Source: Flavobacteriaceae bacterium (GTDB lineage Bacteria; Bacteroidota; Bacteroidia; Flavobacteriales; Flavobacteriaceae). Taken from it: a stretch of DNA of 64,000 nucleotides. The notes under the pieces are model-generated. The model searched no databases. It was not told the DNA's origin and saw nothing but the letters and a program-made list of their open reading frames with translations. The position numbers and the translations under genes are program-made. This document shows, piece by piece, positions 8,564-17,400 of this stretch. Where the stretch lies: assembly GCA_018402135.1 (NCBI GenBank), contig JAGYJF010000003.1, forward strand, positions 971,703-1,035,702, in the 5' to 3' direction. Every line of letters begins with the position of its first letter. The stretch's first letter is position 1.

Positions 8564-9892
8564 ATGTTTAATAATTTAAGTGAAAAGTTAGATAAAGCCT
8601 TACACGTACTTAAAGGTCACGGCAGTATTACAGAGGTGAATGTTGCTGAAACCTTAAAAGAAGTTAGAAGAGCGCTTTTAGATGCCGATGTAAACTTTAA
8701 AATTGCCAAAGATTTTACCGTTAGAGTAAAAGAAAAAGCACTTGGTCAAAACGTTTTAACCAACCTGCAACCTGGTCAGTTGATGGTTAAAATTGTGAAG
8801 GATGAGCTAACCGAACTTATGGGTGGCGATGCCGAAGGATTGAATTTGTCAGGTGCACCAAGTATCATTTTAATGTCGGGTTTGCAAGGTTCTGGTAAAA
8901 CAACTTTTTCGGGAAAGCTTGCAAACTATCTTAAAAATAAAAAAACAAAAAAACCTTTATTGGTAGCTTGCGATGTCTATCGTCCAGCCGCTATTGACCA
9001 GCTTCATATTGTTGGTGAGCAAATAGGTGTTGAAGTTTTTAGTGATAAAGGAAATAACAATCCTGTAGCAATTGCTCAGGCAGGAATTGCTCATGCCAAA
9101 GCCAACGGGTTTAACGTTGTAATCATTGATACTGCTGGTCGTTTAGCTGTTGATGAGGTCATGATGAACGAAATATCGAACATTCACAAAGCTATTCAAC
9201 CGCAAGAGACCTTGTTTGTGGTAGATGCCATGACAGGTCAAGATGCTGTAAATACGGCAAAATCCTTTAACGATGTCTTAAATTTTGATGGTGTAATTCT
9301 TACCAAATTAGATGGTGATACGCGCGGTGGTGCAGCTATTTCCATTAAATCAGTAGTTAACAAACCTATCAAGTTTATTGGTACTGGTGAAAAAATGGAG
9401 GCGATAGATGTATTTTATCCTTCCAGAATGGCCGACAGAATTCTCGGTATGGGCGATGTGGTGTCGTTGGTTGAAAGAGCGCAGGAACAATATGATGAAG
9501 AAGAAGCTAGAAAACTTTCTAAAAAAATAGCTAAGAATCAATTTGGTTTTGATGATTTTCTGAAACAAATACAGCAAATCAAAAAAATGGGTAATATGAA
9601 GGATTTGCTCGGTATGATTCCAGGTGCTGGTAAAATGATGAAAGATGTTGATATCGACGATGATGCCTTTAAACATGTCGAAGCTATTATTCAATCTATG
9701 ACGCCAGCCGAACGATCAAATCCATCGCTACTTAATGCCACACGTAAAAAGCGTATAGGTAATGGTTCAGGCACATCGGTTCAGCAAGTAAATCAGCTTA
9801 TGAAACAGTTCGAGCAAATGAGTAAAATGATGAAAATGATGCAAGGTGGTAAAGGAAAGCAGATGATGCAAATGATGAATAACATGAAATAA
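8564..9892 (+). CDS. ffh: Signal recognition particle GTPase Ffh
   Basis: Cytosolic GTPase, 442 residues, that binds signal sequences on ribosomes with 4.5S RNA and delivers them to FtsY and the Sec translocon. The N domain occupies residues 1-95. The G domain shows the P-loop GLQGSGKTT (107-115), DVYRPAAIDQL, the G3 motif DTAGR and TKLDGDTRGG. The C-terminal M domain is Met-rich (QMSKMMKMMQGGKGKQMMQMM) and contains GMIPG and the SMTPAERSNP segment that contacts RNA. The length is normal. It has its own promoter and sits after an upstream terminator, so it is probably transcribed alone or with folD. Confidence 0.97.
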   Translation: MFNNLSEKLDKALHVLKGHGSITEVNVAETLKEVRRALLDADVNFKIAKDFTVRVKEKALGQNVLTNLQPGQLMVKIVKDELTELMGGDAEGLNLSGAPSIILMSGLQGSGKTTFSGKLANYLKNKKTKKPLLVACDVYRPAAIDQLHIVGEQIGVEVFSDKGNNNPVAIAQAGIAHAKANGFNVVIIDTAGRLAVDEVMMNEISNIHKAIQPQETLFVVDAMTGQDAVNTAKSFNDVLNFDGVILTKLDGDTRGGAAISIKSVVNKPIKFIGTGEKMEAIDVFYPSRMADRILGMGDVVSLVERAQEQYDEEEARKLSKKIAKNQFGFDDFLKQIQQIKKMGNMKDLLGMIPGAGKMMKDVDIDDDAFKHVEAIIQSMTPAERSNPSLLNATRKKRIGNGSGTSVQQVNQLMKQFEQMSKMMKMMQGGKGKQMMQMMNNMK

Positions 9893-9903
9893 GACAAAGA
9901 TTT

Positions 9904-9941
9904 AGGTAAATGGTATTTGTTTACAGAGAAACTATTTACCT
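9904..9941 (+). other. Weak stem-loop between ffh and folD
   Basis: Arms AGGTAAAT and ATTTACCT (8 bp) around a 22-base loop, just after the ffh stop. There is no T run, so a terminator role is doubtful. The rest of the 198-bp gap holds nothing I can assign. Confidence 0.3.
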
Positions 9942-10090
9942 GTGGTAAACCGTGAAATTCATATTTAATAGAGAGAAGAGAAAAGAGAAATAGGGAAATG
10001 AATTAAATTAAACCTTGAGCACCTTAAAAATGCAACAGCAATCTGTGAAAATCCGTATCTAAAGTAACTAACTCAACCAAATAACCAATT

Positions 10091-10972
10091 ATGACAATCC
10101 TAGACGGCCGAAAAGTAAGTAACGACATTAAAAATGAAATTACAGCGCAAGTAAATAAAATGATAGCCAAAGGCGAAAAAGTGCCGCATTTGGCTGCTGT
10201 TATTGTAGGTAACGATGGTGCAAGTCTTACTTATGTGAATAGTAAAGTGAAAGCTTGTGAGCGCGTAGGTTTTAAGTCAACAATGATTAGAATGTCTAAT
10301 ACAACCAGTGAGATCGAACTGCTGGAAAAAATAGAAGAACTCAATCAAAATACAGAAATCGATGGATTTATAGTGCAACTACCGTTGCCTAAACAAATTG
10401 ACACGCAAAAAGTATTAATGACCGTTAACCCAGATAAAGATGTGGATGGTTTTCATCCGATGAATTTCGGAAAAATGGCTTTAGATATGAGCACTTTTAT
10501 TCCTGCAACGCCTTTTGGAATCTTAGAACTATTGGAAAGATACAACGTGCAAACCGACGGAAAGCATACGGTAATTATAGGAAGATCCCATATTGTGGGA
10601 AGACCGATGAGCATTTTAATGGGTAGAAAAGGGTTCCCGGGAAATTCAACTGTTACCTTGACCCACAGTCACACTAAAAATATTACGCAAATAACCTCAC
10701 AAGCCGATATTGTTATTTCTGCATTAGGAGTTCCTGGTTTTTTAAAAGCAGAAATGGTAAAAGATGATGCTGTGGTAATTGATGTGGGCATTACAAGAGT
10801 TCCCGATGAAACCACAGAAAAAGGTTATTACATAACGGGCGATGTCGACTTCGAAAATGTAAGCAAAAAGGCAAGTTTTATAACGCCTGTTCCAGGAGGT
10901 GTTGGCCCTATGACTATTGCTATGTTGCTTAAAAATACGCTTTTAGCGAGAGAAAGACATTTGTTGAAATAA
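10091..10972 (+). CDS. folD: Methylenetetrahydrofolate dehydrogenase / cyclohydrolase FolD
   Basis: Bifunctional one-carbon enzyme, 293 residues: NADP-dependent oxidation of 5,10-methylene-THF, then hydrolysis of methenyl-THF to 10-formyl-THF. Active-site YxxxK is Tyr48/Lys52 in LTYVNSKVKACERVGF. Other family signatures are FIVQLPLPKQID, NPDKDVDGFHPMNFGKM, PATPFGILELL, the Rossmann GRSHIVGRPMSILM segment and the C-terminal PVPGGVGPMTIAMLL. The start ATG gives the standard N terminus MTILDGRKVS. The stop is directly adjacent to the end of the convergent VOC-protein gene, with no intergenic bases. Confidence 0.97.
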   Translation: MTILDGRKVSNDIKNEITAQVNKMIAKGEKVPHLAAVIVGNDGASLTYVNSKVKACERVGFKSTMIRMSNTTSEIELLEKIEELNQNTEIDGFIVQLPLPKQIDTQKVLMTVNPDKDVDGFHPMNFGKMALDMSTFIPATPFGILELLERYNVQTDGKHTVIIGRSHIVGRPMSILMGRKGFPGNSTVTLTHSHTKNITQITSQADIVISALGVPGFLKAEMVKDDAVVIDVGITRVPDETTEKGYYITGDVDFENVSKKASFITPVPGGVGPMTIAMLLKNTLLARERHLLK

Positions 10973-11395
10973 TTATTTAGCAAACAACTGACCCAAATCT
11001 TTGAAAGCCTTAAATTCTAATGCGTTTCCGGCAGGATCATAAAAAAACATTGTGGCTTGCTCTCCTACTTGACCCTCAAAACGAATGTAGGGCTCAATAA
11101 CAAACTTTACTGCTTTTATTTTTAAGTGATTTGCGAAATTCTCAAATTCATTCCACGGTAACACTACGCCATAGTGAGGTACAGGTACATCCTTTCCGTC
11201 AACTGGATTGGTGTGTAATGTTTCTTCTGTTTTTGGTTTATAATGAATTACTAATTGGTGTCCAAAAAAATTAAAATCAACCCAGTGATTACTGCTTCTG
11301 CCTTCTTCACAGTTTAAAACATCTCTGTAAAAAACACGGCATTCATCTAAATTGTGAACCGGAATAGCAATATGAAAAGGAGAAACTTTATTCAT
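10973..11395 (-). CDS. VOC-family (glyoxalase/dioxygenase fold) protein
   Basis: Cytosolic protein of 140 residues with the vicinal-oxygen-chelate fold. It opens [26 protein letters not shown], read in parts, with the usual His near residue 8, and closes [15 protein letters not shown], where the Glu is the typical metal ligand. A central His in [11 protein letters not shown] is a further candidate ligand. The substrate cannot be told from the sequence; members include glyoxalases, fosfomycin-resistance-like enzymes and ring-cleaving dioxygenases. It is the last gene of a minus-strand run that includes rluF and an alpha/beta hydrolase. Confidence 0.88.
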   Translation of the reverse strand: MNKVSPFHIAIPVHNLDECRVFYRDVLNCEEGRSSNHWVDFNFFGHQLVIHYKPKTEETLHTNPVDGKDVPVPHYGVVLPWNEFENFANHLKIKAVKFVIEPYIRFEGQVGEQATMFFYDPAGNALEFKAFKDLGQLFAK

Positions 11396-11424
11396 GAGAT
11401 TTTATTTTTAAGTTGAAATAAATT

Positions 11425-12189
11425 TTACTTGTTAAATCGTTTGTGATTTGACTTTAATTCAGATTTGAAGGTTTTATCTGAGGATTCTAAAAGTTGGTTT
11501 AATTCTAATAATTCATCTTTGGTTAGCGCTCTGTAGGTTCCTAAATTAACATCAAGTTTAATGTTCATTATCCGAATGCGTTTTAAAGTTTCAACTTCGT
11601 AATCTAAATACTCACACATGCGTCTAATTTGACGATTTAAGCCTTGGGTTAAAATAATCTTGAAAGTTAAATTATCAATTTTTTCAACTTTACACTTTTT
11701 TGTAACTGTATCTAATATAGGAACCCCATTGGACATTCGCTCAATAAATGTTTGTGATATTGGCTTATTAACAGTAACAAAGTATTCTTTTTCATGGTTA
11801 TTGCTCGCACGCAGAATTTTATTCACAATGTCTCCGTCATCGGTAAGTAAAATTAAACCTTCACTCGCTTTGTCTAACCGGCCAATAGGGAAAATACGTT
11901 TGTGAAAATTTATATAATCAATAATATTGTTTTTTTCAACTTTGGTGTCAGTCGTGCAAACTATACCGATTGGTTTGTTAAATGCCAAGTAAGTGAAAGC
12001 TTCATCTTTCATGGCTATAACATTTCCATCTACTTTTACAATGTCGTTTTCGCTGATTTTAGTTCCCATTTCTGGTACTTCGTCATTTACGGTGACCCGC
12101 TTAGCATCAATTAGCTTGTCTGCTTCTCGTCTTGAGCAATAGCCAACTTCACTTAGATACTTGTTAATTCTTGTGAGTTTAGGTTCCAT
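11425..12189 (-). CDS. rluF: 23S rRNA pseudouridine synthase, RluF type
   Basis: RsuA/RluB/E/F-family pseudouridine synthase, 254 residues. An N-terminal S4 RNA-binding domain (residues 4-50: TRINKYLSEVGYCSRREADK) precedes the catalytic domain with Asp106 in the GRLDKASEGLILLTDDG motif and the LTQGLNRQIRRMCEYLDYEV segment. The EVETLKRIRIMNI ending is most like RluF, which modifies 23S rRNA around position 2604 (E. coli numbering); RluE/RluB-like specificity cannot be fully excluded. The C-terminal tail is Lys/Ser-rich. Its start lies 4 bp after the stop of the upstream alpha/beta hydrolase, indicating co-transcription. Confidence 0.9.
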   Translation of the reverse strand: MEPKLTRINKYLSEVGYCSRREADKLIDAKRVTVNDEVPEMGTKISENDIVKVDGNVIAMKDEAFTYLAFNKPIGIVCTTDTKVEKNNIIDYINFHKRIFPIGRLDKASEGLILLTDDGDIVNKILRASNNHEKEYFVTVNKPISQTFIERMSNGVPILDTVTKKCKVEKIDNLTFKIILTQGLNRQIRRMCEYLDYEVETLKRIRIMNIKLDVNLGTYRALTKDELLELNQLLESSDKTFKSELKSNHKRFNK

Positions 12190-12192
12190 GTA

Positions 12193-13029
12193 TTATAATG
12201 ATTCGGCTTCTATAAATTCTTCAATATAAGAAGTGATGGTTTCGTTATTTAGTGAATGGCCAAATCCTTTGGTGGTTATTAATTGACCTTTCCGTGCATG
12301 CTTATATATGAGAACAGCGTCGTTGTAAGGAATTATGGCGTCGTCTTCATCGTGAATAATCAAACTCTGTTGATTTAGTTCTCTAAGTATTTTAGATGTT
12401 GAAAATTCTTCTGAGGTTTTTCCAAAACGTTCAATAATAATACTATCTATTCTTTTCGTAATACGCTGGTTGTATCCTAACATGTTGGTGTATCTTCCCA
12501 TAACATCAGTAAACTCTGATGGTGTACCAAGTAGTACCAATTTATGAACAGATTCAAGTTGGTATTTCTGTTGAAAAAAAACCGAAGACATTCCGCCAAC
12601 CGAATGACCAATAAGGATGCTTGGTTTAAATCTTTTGGCAACAACCGCTATAAATTCTGAATATAAAATTGCGTTGAAATCTCTGCTTCCAGAGCGTCCG
12701 TGCGCTGGCGCATCTAATGCTACTACATTAAAACCAGATTTGTTGAGTTGTTTTATAAGTTTTTTCCATCGCGACGCATTACTTTCCCAACCATGAGCAA
12801 GTAAAATAGTTTCTTTTTTTCCTAACCATCGGTAAGTCATCACAGGAAGTTGATTGTATATCAACTCTTCTTTAAATGCTGTACCTAAAAAGTCGGCTTG
12901 CTTTTCCTTTATGTAACCTTTACGCGGTGTAGTAAATAATTTTAAGGCTTTATTTGCTGCATAATCTTGAGAAAAATAGCTCAATACGTTATAATAATTA
13001 CCTATTATTTTTATTATTAATGACTTCAT
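12193..13029 (-). CDS. Alpha/beta-fold hydrolase
   Basis: Serine hydrolase of 278 residues with no clear signal peptide. The oxyanion region LLAHGWESNASRW (residues 77-89) is followed by ALDAPAHGRSGS, the nucleophile elbow GHSVGG with Ser143, an acid in HDEDDAIIPY (about residue 232) and the catalytic His in GFGHSLNNE (about 257). All triad members are present. Family members include lysophospholipase-like esterases; the substrate is unknown. It starts exactly one base after the cupin gene's stop and ends 4 bp before rluF, so the three genes form a tight operon. Confidence 0.9.
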   Translation of the reverse strand: MKSLIIKIIGNYYNVLSYFSQDYAANKALKLFTTPRKGYIKEKQADFLGTAFKEELIYNQLPVMTYRWLGKKETILLAHGWESNASRWKKLIKQLNKSGFNVVALDAPAHGRSGSRDFNAILYSEFIAVVAKRFKPSILIGHSVGGMSSVFFQQKYQLESVHKLVLLGTPSEFTDVMGRYTNMLGYNQRITKRIDSIIIERFGKTSEEFSTSKILRELNQQSLIIHDEDDAIIPYNDAVLIYKHARKGQLITTKGFGHSLNNETITSYIEEFIEAESL

Positions 13030-13392
13030 TTAGTCTTCTCTATTGGCTTTTTCAATTGAAAATGCTGGTGTGCAAATAGCGATATACTTGCAAGGTGTTT
13101 CAAATGGATTGGAGTATTGTACTCTTGTGTTTTTTAGAATTTTGATGGATTCTCCAGCATTTAAAACTATAATTTCGTTGTCTATCAGGAATTGTTTTTT
13201 GCCTGAAATCACATAAGTTACTTCATCAAATTCTGGCGTTTGAAATGGTTCGCTCCAACCTGGTGGCGCAATCATATGTGCTACGCTTAAGCTTGAGTTT
13301 CCATCACTTGCCAAACCAAAATGTTCTTCTATTAATTTTCCGTCGGTTGTTGGAACTATAAAAGGTGACGTTTGTTTATTGTATTTTTTCAC
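13030..13392 (-). CDS. Cupin-domain protein
   Basis: A small single-domain beta-barrel protein of 120 residues. Recognisable cupin features are HMIAPPGWSEPFQTPEFDEVTYVISGKKQFLID (read in parts), where the first motif's usual H-x-H pair is replaced by other residues and Glu persists, and the second conserved motif NAGESIKILKNTRVQYSNP. Loss of part of the histidine set suggests it may bind a ligand rather than act as a metal enzyme. There is no signal peptide. It overlaps neither neighbour and lies directly before the alpha/beta hydrolase in one operon. Function is not assigned. Confidence 0.85.
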   Translation of the reverse strand: MKKYNKQTSPFIVPTTDGKLIEEHFGLASDGNSSLSVAHMIAPPGWSEPFQTPEFDEVTYVISGKKQFLIDNEIIVLNAGESIKILKNTRVQYSNPFETPCKYIAICTPAFSIEKANRED

Positions 13393-13407
13393 TTGTTGTT
13401 TTTTTCA

Positions 13408-13959
13408 CTACCAATGCAGCATAAAGTATTTTATTTTTGCTTTTCCGGGGATTTGTAAGACGTCGATTGTCATGTTTTGGTCAAATCTAATGCTTGCTGG
13501 AAGCTCATTTTTATCAATAGTGAACGACGCATTAAGTTCTTTTACCGTTACTACAACACTACCAATTAAATTGTCTATTTTATTTATTTTGTAGTTATCC
13601 TTAATATCTTTGAAAGTACTTATTTTTGAAATTCCTTTAATGGTTTTAAACTGCGCGCTTTCAACTCTAATGGTTTTTATTGTTGCAGTGGAATCTTTTG
13701 ACGCCGTTGGGCTTAAAATTAAAAGTTTTTCCCCAACTGAATTGAAGATTTCTACATCGTAGTTATTCCCGGTAAATGTATTACTGCTCTCAAAATTTGC
13801 AATAGAGTCGTTCGGAAATATACTTTTTAAATCTTTAACTTGGGTTGAATCGTTTAGGTTGCCAATGTAGCGCTTGCCTATTTCGAACGGATTTTGCTCT
13901 TTGGTGCAGCTAACTGCGAAACTGAAAATTAGAGTGATTAGGATTAATTTTTTGAACAT
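13408..13959 (-). CDS. Hypothetical lipoprotein
   Basis: A 183-residue exported protein with a clear lipoprotein signal: MFKKLILITLIFSFAVSC, with the lipid-carrying Cys at residue 18 followed by TKEQ. The mature part looks beta-rich, with no recognised domain; it contains KDLKSIFPNDSI and a repeated KTIKGISKISTFKDIKDNYKI pattern that could be a small ligand-binding fold. It is transcribed with the HerA-like ATPase upstream (12 bp away) and with the cupin/hydrolase genes downstream (15 bp away). I do not recognise a family; the neighbour pattern gives no clear function. Confidence 0.75.
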   Translation of the reverse strand: MFKKLILITLIFSFAVSCTKEQNPFEIGKRYIGNLNDSTQVKDLKSIFPNDSIANFESSNTFTGNNYDVEIFNSVGEKLLILSPTASKDSTATIKTIRVESAQFKTIKGISKISTFKDIKDNYKINKIDNLIGSVVVTVKELNASFTIDKNELPASIRFDQNMTIDVLQIPGKAKIKYFMLHW

Positions 13960-13971
13960 ATAATTTTAAAT

Positions 13972-15504
13972 TTATTTCATTAGTTTAGTTAGAATGCCTA
14001 AAACACTTCTTATAACAGTTGGGCTGCTCAATATTTTTGTGAAAGGATTTTGTGTGGTTCTTCTTCTACTAGTAGTAGTTTTCGTTCTAGTCGCTTTTTT
14101 CTGATTTTCAGCTTCTTTTTCAGCCTTTTCTTTAGCTGCATCAGTTTCTGCCTCTAAAATTTTATGCTTTAATATATCATAGGCACTTTCTCTGTCAATA
14201 ACTTCATTGTATTTTTTTATCAACTCCGATTTTGAAAGTAAGGTTTTGAGTTCAGATTCTGATAAAATGTCCATTCTACTTGCTGGAGCACGAAGCATAG
14301 TTGCAGCGAGTGGCGTTGGTCGTCCTTTTTCATCCAAAGCAGAAATTAAAGCCTCACCTATACCTAATGATGTCAGTATTTCAGATGTTTTATAATAGGG
14401 TGAATCTGGATAGTTTTCAGCTGTTAATTTAATAGCTTTTCTGTCCTTAGCCGTAAAAGCACGAAGCGCGTGTTGTACTTTCAATCCTAATTGTCCTAAA
14501 ACTTCTTCAGGCACATCGGTTGGGTTTTGAGTTACAAAATAAATGCCAACACCCTTACTTCTTATTAATTTTATAATGCTTTCAATTTGGTTTAAAAGTG
14601 CTTTTGATGCTTCTTTAAAAATAAGATGGGCTTCATCAATAAACATAACGAGTTCAGGCTGGTCTGCATCACCTTTTTCAGGAAATGTTTGATAAATTTC
14701 AGCGAGTAAACCCAACATAAAAGTTGAAAATAATTTTGGTTTATCTTGAATATCGGTAAGCCGTAAGATATTGATAAAACCTTTTCCATTTTTGTCAATT
14801 CTCAATAAATCTTGAGGATCGAAGGATTTTTCGCCGAAAAATATATCACCGCCTTGCTGTTCAATTTCAACAATTTTCCTCAAAATAGCGCCCGTTGAAG
14901 CGGTTGAGATTCGTCCATATTCATCTTCGAACGCTTCTTTTCCATCGTCCGTGGCAAATTGAAGTATGCTTTTGAAATCTTTTAAGTCTAAAAGTGGCAT
15001 TTCATGGTCGTCGCAATATTTGAAAATTACCGACACAATTCCCGATTGGGTATCGGTTAAGTCTAAAATTCTCGAGATTAAAACGGGGCCAAATTCACTA
15101 ACGGTAGCACGCAATCTAACGCCATTTTGAGCCGATAATGATAAAATTTCAACAGGATAAGCTTGCGCTTCAAAAGGTAAGCCAATTAGTTGATGACGCT
15201 CGTCAATTTTTGGATGCCCAGGACTGGGCATTGCTATGCCACTTAAATCACCTTTCACATCCATTAACAATACAGGAATGCCTTTTTCTGAAAGATTTTC
15301 GGCTAAAACTTGGAGTGTTTTGGTTTTTCCAGTACCTGTGGCGCCTGCGATAAGTCCGTGACGGTTGAGTGTACGAAGTGGTATTTTAACGTGTGCGTTG
15401 GTGATAACTTCGCCGTTTAGCATGGCCGCACCCAATGCAATACTATCGCCCTTAAAAGTGTTACCTGCTAAAATGTGGTTGAAAAAAGTTTGTTTTTCGG
15501 ACAT
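13972..15504 (-). CDS. HerA-like ATPase, DUF853 (YjgR) family
   Basis: P-loop ATPase of 510 residues. The Walker A motif GATGTGKT is at residues 54-61, followed by the strand LLMDVKGDLSGIA; a Walker B-like strand ELVMFIDEAHLIF and the arginine-containing IRSKGVGIYFVTQNP follow. These are the hallmarks of the HerA/FtsK superfamily subgroup DUF853, whose biological role is poorly defined. Near the C terminus there is a Lys/Thr/Arg-rich linker (TRTKTTTSRRRTT) and a final hydrophobic ILSSPTVIRSVLGILTKLMK. It is the first gene of the minus-strand run down to the VOC gene and is divergent from the RidA-like gene. Confidence 0.92.
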   Translation of the reverse strand: MSEKQTFFNHILAGNTFKGDSIALGAAMLNGEVITNAHVKIPLRTLNRHGLIAGATGTGKTKTLQVLAENLSEKGIPVLLMDVKGDLSGIAMPSPGHPKIDERHQLIGLPFEAQAYPVEILSLSAQNGVRLRATVSEFGPVLISRILDLTDTQSGIVSVIFKYCDDHEMPLLDLKDFKSILQFATDDGKEAFEDEYGRISTASTGAILRKIVEIEQQGGDIFFGEKSFDPQDLLRIDKNGKGFINILRLTDIQDKPKLFSTFMLGLLAEIYQTFPEKGDADQPELVMFIDEAHLIFKEASKALLNQIESIIKLIRSKGVGIYFVTQNPTDVPEEVLGQLGLKVQHALRAFTAKDRKAIKLTAENYPDSPYYKTSEILTSLGIGEALISALDEKGRPTPLAATMLRAPASRMDILSESELKTLLSKSELIKKYNEVIDRESAYDILKHKILEAETDAAKEKAEKEAENQKKATRTKTTTSRRRTTQNPFTKILSSPTVIRSVLGILTKLMK

Positions 15505-15559
15505 GCATTAAATTTTGTATAAAAATACTGTAATTTTAGTCAAGTTTAAAATTGACAAA

Positions 15560-16003
15560 ATGAAAAACATCTTGACAATCGCCATTGTCCTTATGGGAGT
15601 ATTGCAATTTAGTTGCGAAAAGAAGAAAAAGATAATCTTTCATAAATCTCATGAACTCAAAAAGGAGAATGCCCCATTTAGCGATGCCGTTGAAATCGAT
15701 AATTTGTTATTTCTTTCTGGTCAAATCGGTATGGATCACAGTACGAGAACATTGGTTGAAGGGGGAATTGAGGCCGAAACATTGCAAACCATCAAAAACA
15801 TAGAGGCAGTGCTTCAGCATCATAATTTAGGACTTGAAAATGTGATAAAATGCACCGTTATTTTAAGCGATATCAATGATTTTGCTACATTTAATGAAAT
15901 TTATATTCAGCATTTCAAACAAAAACCAGCCAGAACAACTTTTGCGGCCTCGGGGTTGGCTGCCAACGCTAGTATTGAAATTGAGGTGGTGGCCTTTAGG
16001 TAA
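15560..16003 (+). CDS. RidA-family protein with a lipoprotein signal
   Basis: I chose the ATG at 15560 over an upstream alternative at 15515 because it gives a clean lipoprotein signal, MKNILTIAIVLMGVLQFSC, with Cys at residue 19. The rest (about residues 35-147) is a full RidA/YjgF domain: NLLFLSGQIGMDHSTRTLVEGG, ENVIKCTVILSDINDFATFNEIY, and PARTTFAASGLAANASIEIEVVAF, read in parts. The conserved Arg that binds the substrate carboxylate is in KPARTTFA. RidA normally deaminates reactive enamines in the cytosol; here it would be anchored in the envelope, so the substrate may differ. It stands alone, 49 bp before queE. Confidence 0.88.
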   Translation: MKNILTIAIVLMGVLQFSCEKKKKIIFHKSHELKKENAPFSDAVEIDNLLFLSGQIGMDHSTRTLVEGGIEAETLQTIKNIEAVLQHHNLGLENVIKCTVILSDINDFATFNEIYIQHFKQKPARTTFAASGLAANASIEIEVVAFR

Positions 16004-16047
16004 CTAAACATTTATCGAGTTTAATCTATTTTTTTCGTTTATTGATT

Positions 16048-16055
16048 TATCTTTG
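16048..16055 (+). promoter_or_regulatory. queE -7 promoter box, almost at the start codon
   Basis: A perfect TAnnTTTG match (TATCTTTG) ends only 6 bases before the queE ATG. Transcription would start at or within a few bases of the ATG, so the mRNA may be leaderless. No good -33 element is visible. Confidence 0.6.
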
Positions 16056-16061
16056 CAGCCC

Positions 16062-16691
16062 ATGAAAAAAGAAATACAGCAACTGGTAAATCAAGGCAAA
16101 ATGTTGCCCTTAATGGAGGAGTTTTACACCATTCAGGGGGAAGGCTTCCACAAAGGAACTGCAGCGTATTTTATTCGCGTTGGTGGTTGTGATGTTGGTT
16201 GCCATTGGTGTGATGTAAAGGAAAGTTGGAATGCAGATTTACATCCGCCAACAGAGATCAGTAAAATAGTTGCTAATGCCGTAAAATTTTCTGATACCAT
16301 TGTAATTACTGGCGGTGAACCACTAACTTGGGATATGACCGAATTAACCAGTCAGCTTAAGGAAAAGGGCTTAAATATTCATATTGAAACTTCTGGGGCT
16401 TATCCGTTAACTGGTATTTGGGACTGGATTTGTTTATCGCCTAAAAAAATAAAGTTACCCACGGAGGAAATATATCAAAAAGCGCATGAGCTAAAAGTAA
16501 TCGTTTACAATAATGATGATTTTAAATTTGCCGAAGAGCAAGCTTCTAAAGTGAACAAAGATTGTATTTTATACCTCCAGCCAGAGTGGAGTAAGCGGGA
16601 AAAAGTAACGCCTAGTATTGTAGATTACGTAATGAAACATCCAAAGTGGAAAGTGTCTTTACAAACGCACAAGTATTTAAATATCCCGTAA
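16062..16691 (+). CDS. queE: 7-carboxy-7-deazaguanine synthase QueE
   Basis: Radical SAM enzyme, 209 residues, that converts 6-carboxytetrahydropterin to 7-carboxy-7-deazaguanine in queuosine biosynthesis. The iron-sulfur cluster motif is GGCDVGCHWCD (Cys43, Cys47, Cys50; the CxxxCxxC form). The N terminus has EEFYTIQGEGFHKGTAAYFIRV and later TGGEPLTWDM and HIETSGAYPL, all QueE signatures. The ATG at 16062 is preferred over a TTG nine bases upstream, because that TTG is part of the -7 promoter box. A bidirectional hairpin follows the stop. The other queuosine genes are not in this window. Confidence 0.95.
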   Translation: MKKEIQQLVNQGKMLPLMEEFYTIQGEGFHKGTAAYFIRVGGCDVGCHWCDVKESWNADLHPPTEISKIVANAVKFSDTIVITGGEPLTWDMTELTSQLKEKGLNIHIETSGAYPLTGIWDWICLSPKKIKLPTEEIYQKAHELKVIVYNNDDFKFAEEQASKVNKDCILYLQPEWSKREKVTPSIVDYVMKHPKWKVSLQTHKYLNIP

Positions 16692-16694
16692 TGG

Positions 16695-16723
16695 AAAAAG
16701 CCCGAGATTAACTCAGGCTTTTT
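16695..16723. terminator. Bidirectional terminator between queE and DUF2911 gene
   Basis: Stem AAAAAGCCcGAGtTTAACTCaGGCTTTTT-like (about 12 paired bases with one C/A mismatch, short ATTA loop), with A and T runs at the two sides. It can serve queE on the plus strand and the convergent DUF2911 gene on the minus strand. Confidence 0.85.
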
Positions 16724-16741
16724 AAAATTTATTCAATCTTG

Positions 16742-17284
16742 TTATTTTTTAAATGGAACCGCCAAACGCATAGTTCCCCAGCCTAAATGTAGATGAACAC
16801 CATCAGTCGCCTCTTCAAAAGTCATGGAAAATGCTTCTAGTGATTCTTTTCCTTCCTTTAAAGGAACAGTCGTTCTAGCAACATCTTTAGATTCATTATA
16901 ACTATAAGAACCCCAGGTATTTAAATCTTTGTTGATGATTACTGTCCATTCTTTATCACCAGGTATGGTATAAAGGGTATAAGTTCCAGCTTTCACTGTT
17001 TGGTCGCCGAGTTTCATGTCTACATAAAACGTGATTTCTGCGGCTTCATTAGCGCCAGTTCTCCAAACTTTTCCATTCGGTGCTAAGTCCGAAAGTATTC
17101 TTCCATTTAGTTGCGGACGGCTATAAGTTATTTTAACTAGTTTATTGGACTCTTTGTAGCTACTTGGAAAAGCTGTAGCGTCCATCGGACTTTTATCTAG
17201 TCCTTTAAATTCTTGGGCAATTGCTGTTTGAAAGCAAAACATCATAGTGGCAAAACCTACTATGGTAATTATTGATTTATTCAT
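16742..17284 (-). CDS. Secreted DUF2911 protein
   Basis: A 180-residue exported protein with a signal peptide ending near AIAQ (residue 23). It carries the DUF2911 signatures KITYSRPQLNGRILSDLAPNGKVWRTGANEAAEITFY (read in parts), GTYTLYTIPGDKEWTVIINK and WGTMRLAVPFKK. DUF2911 proteins are common in Bacteroidota; their function is unknown, and the fold is expected to be a beta-sandwich in the periplasm. It is flanked by a terminator at its 3' end and a 116-bp gap upstream, so it is probably monocistronic. Confidence 0.92.
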   Translation of the reverse strand: MNKSIITIVGFATMMFCFQTAIAQEFKGLDKSPMDATAFPSSYKESNKLVKITYSRPQLNGRILSDLAPNGKVWRTGANEAAEITFYVDMKLGDQTVKAGTYTLYTIPGDKEWTVIINKDLNTWGSYSYNESKDVARTTVPLKEGKESLEAFSMTFEEATDGVHLHLGWGTMRLAVPFKK

Positions 17285-17400
17285 AAAATATAATTTTTGT
17301 TAAAAATAAAACATTTGATTCTTAATCATATTTCAAAAAGTATAAACAAACGTTAATTTTTTGAATTTATATAGATGTTTTTAGGTTTTTAAGTAATAGC

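Noticed and set aside
15515..15559. N-terminal extension of the RidA-like protein from 15515
   Set aside because: It would place a charged segment before the lipoprotein signal; the ATG at 15560 gives a standard signal peptide.
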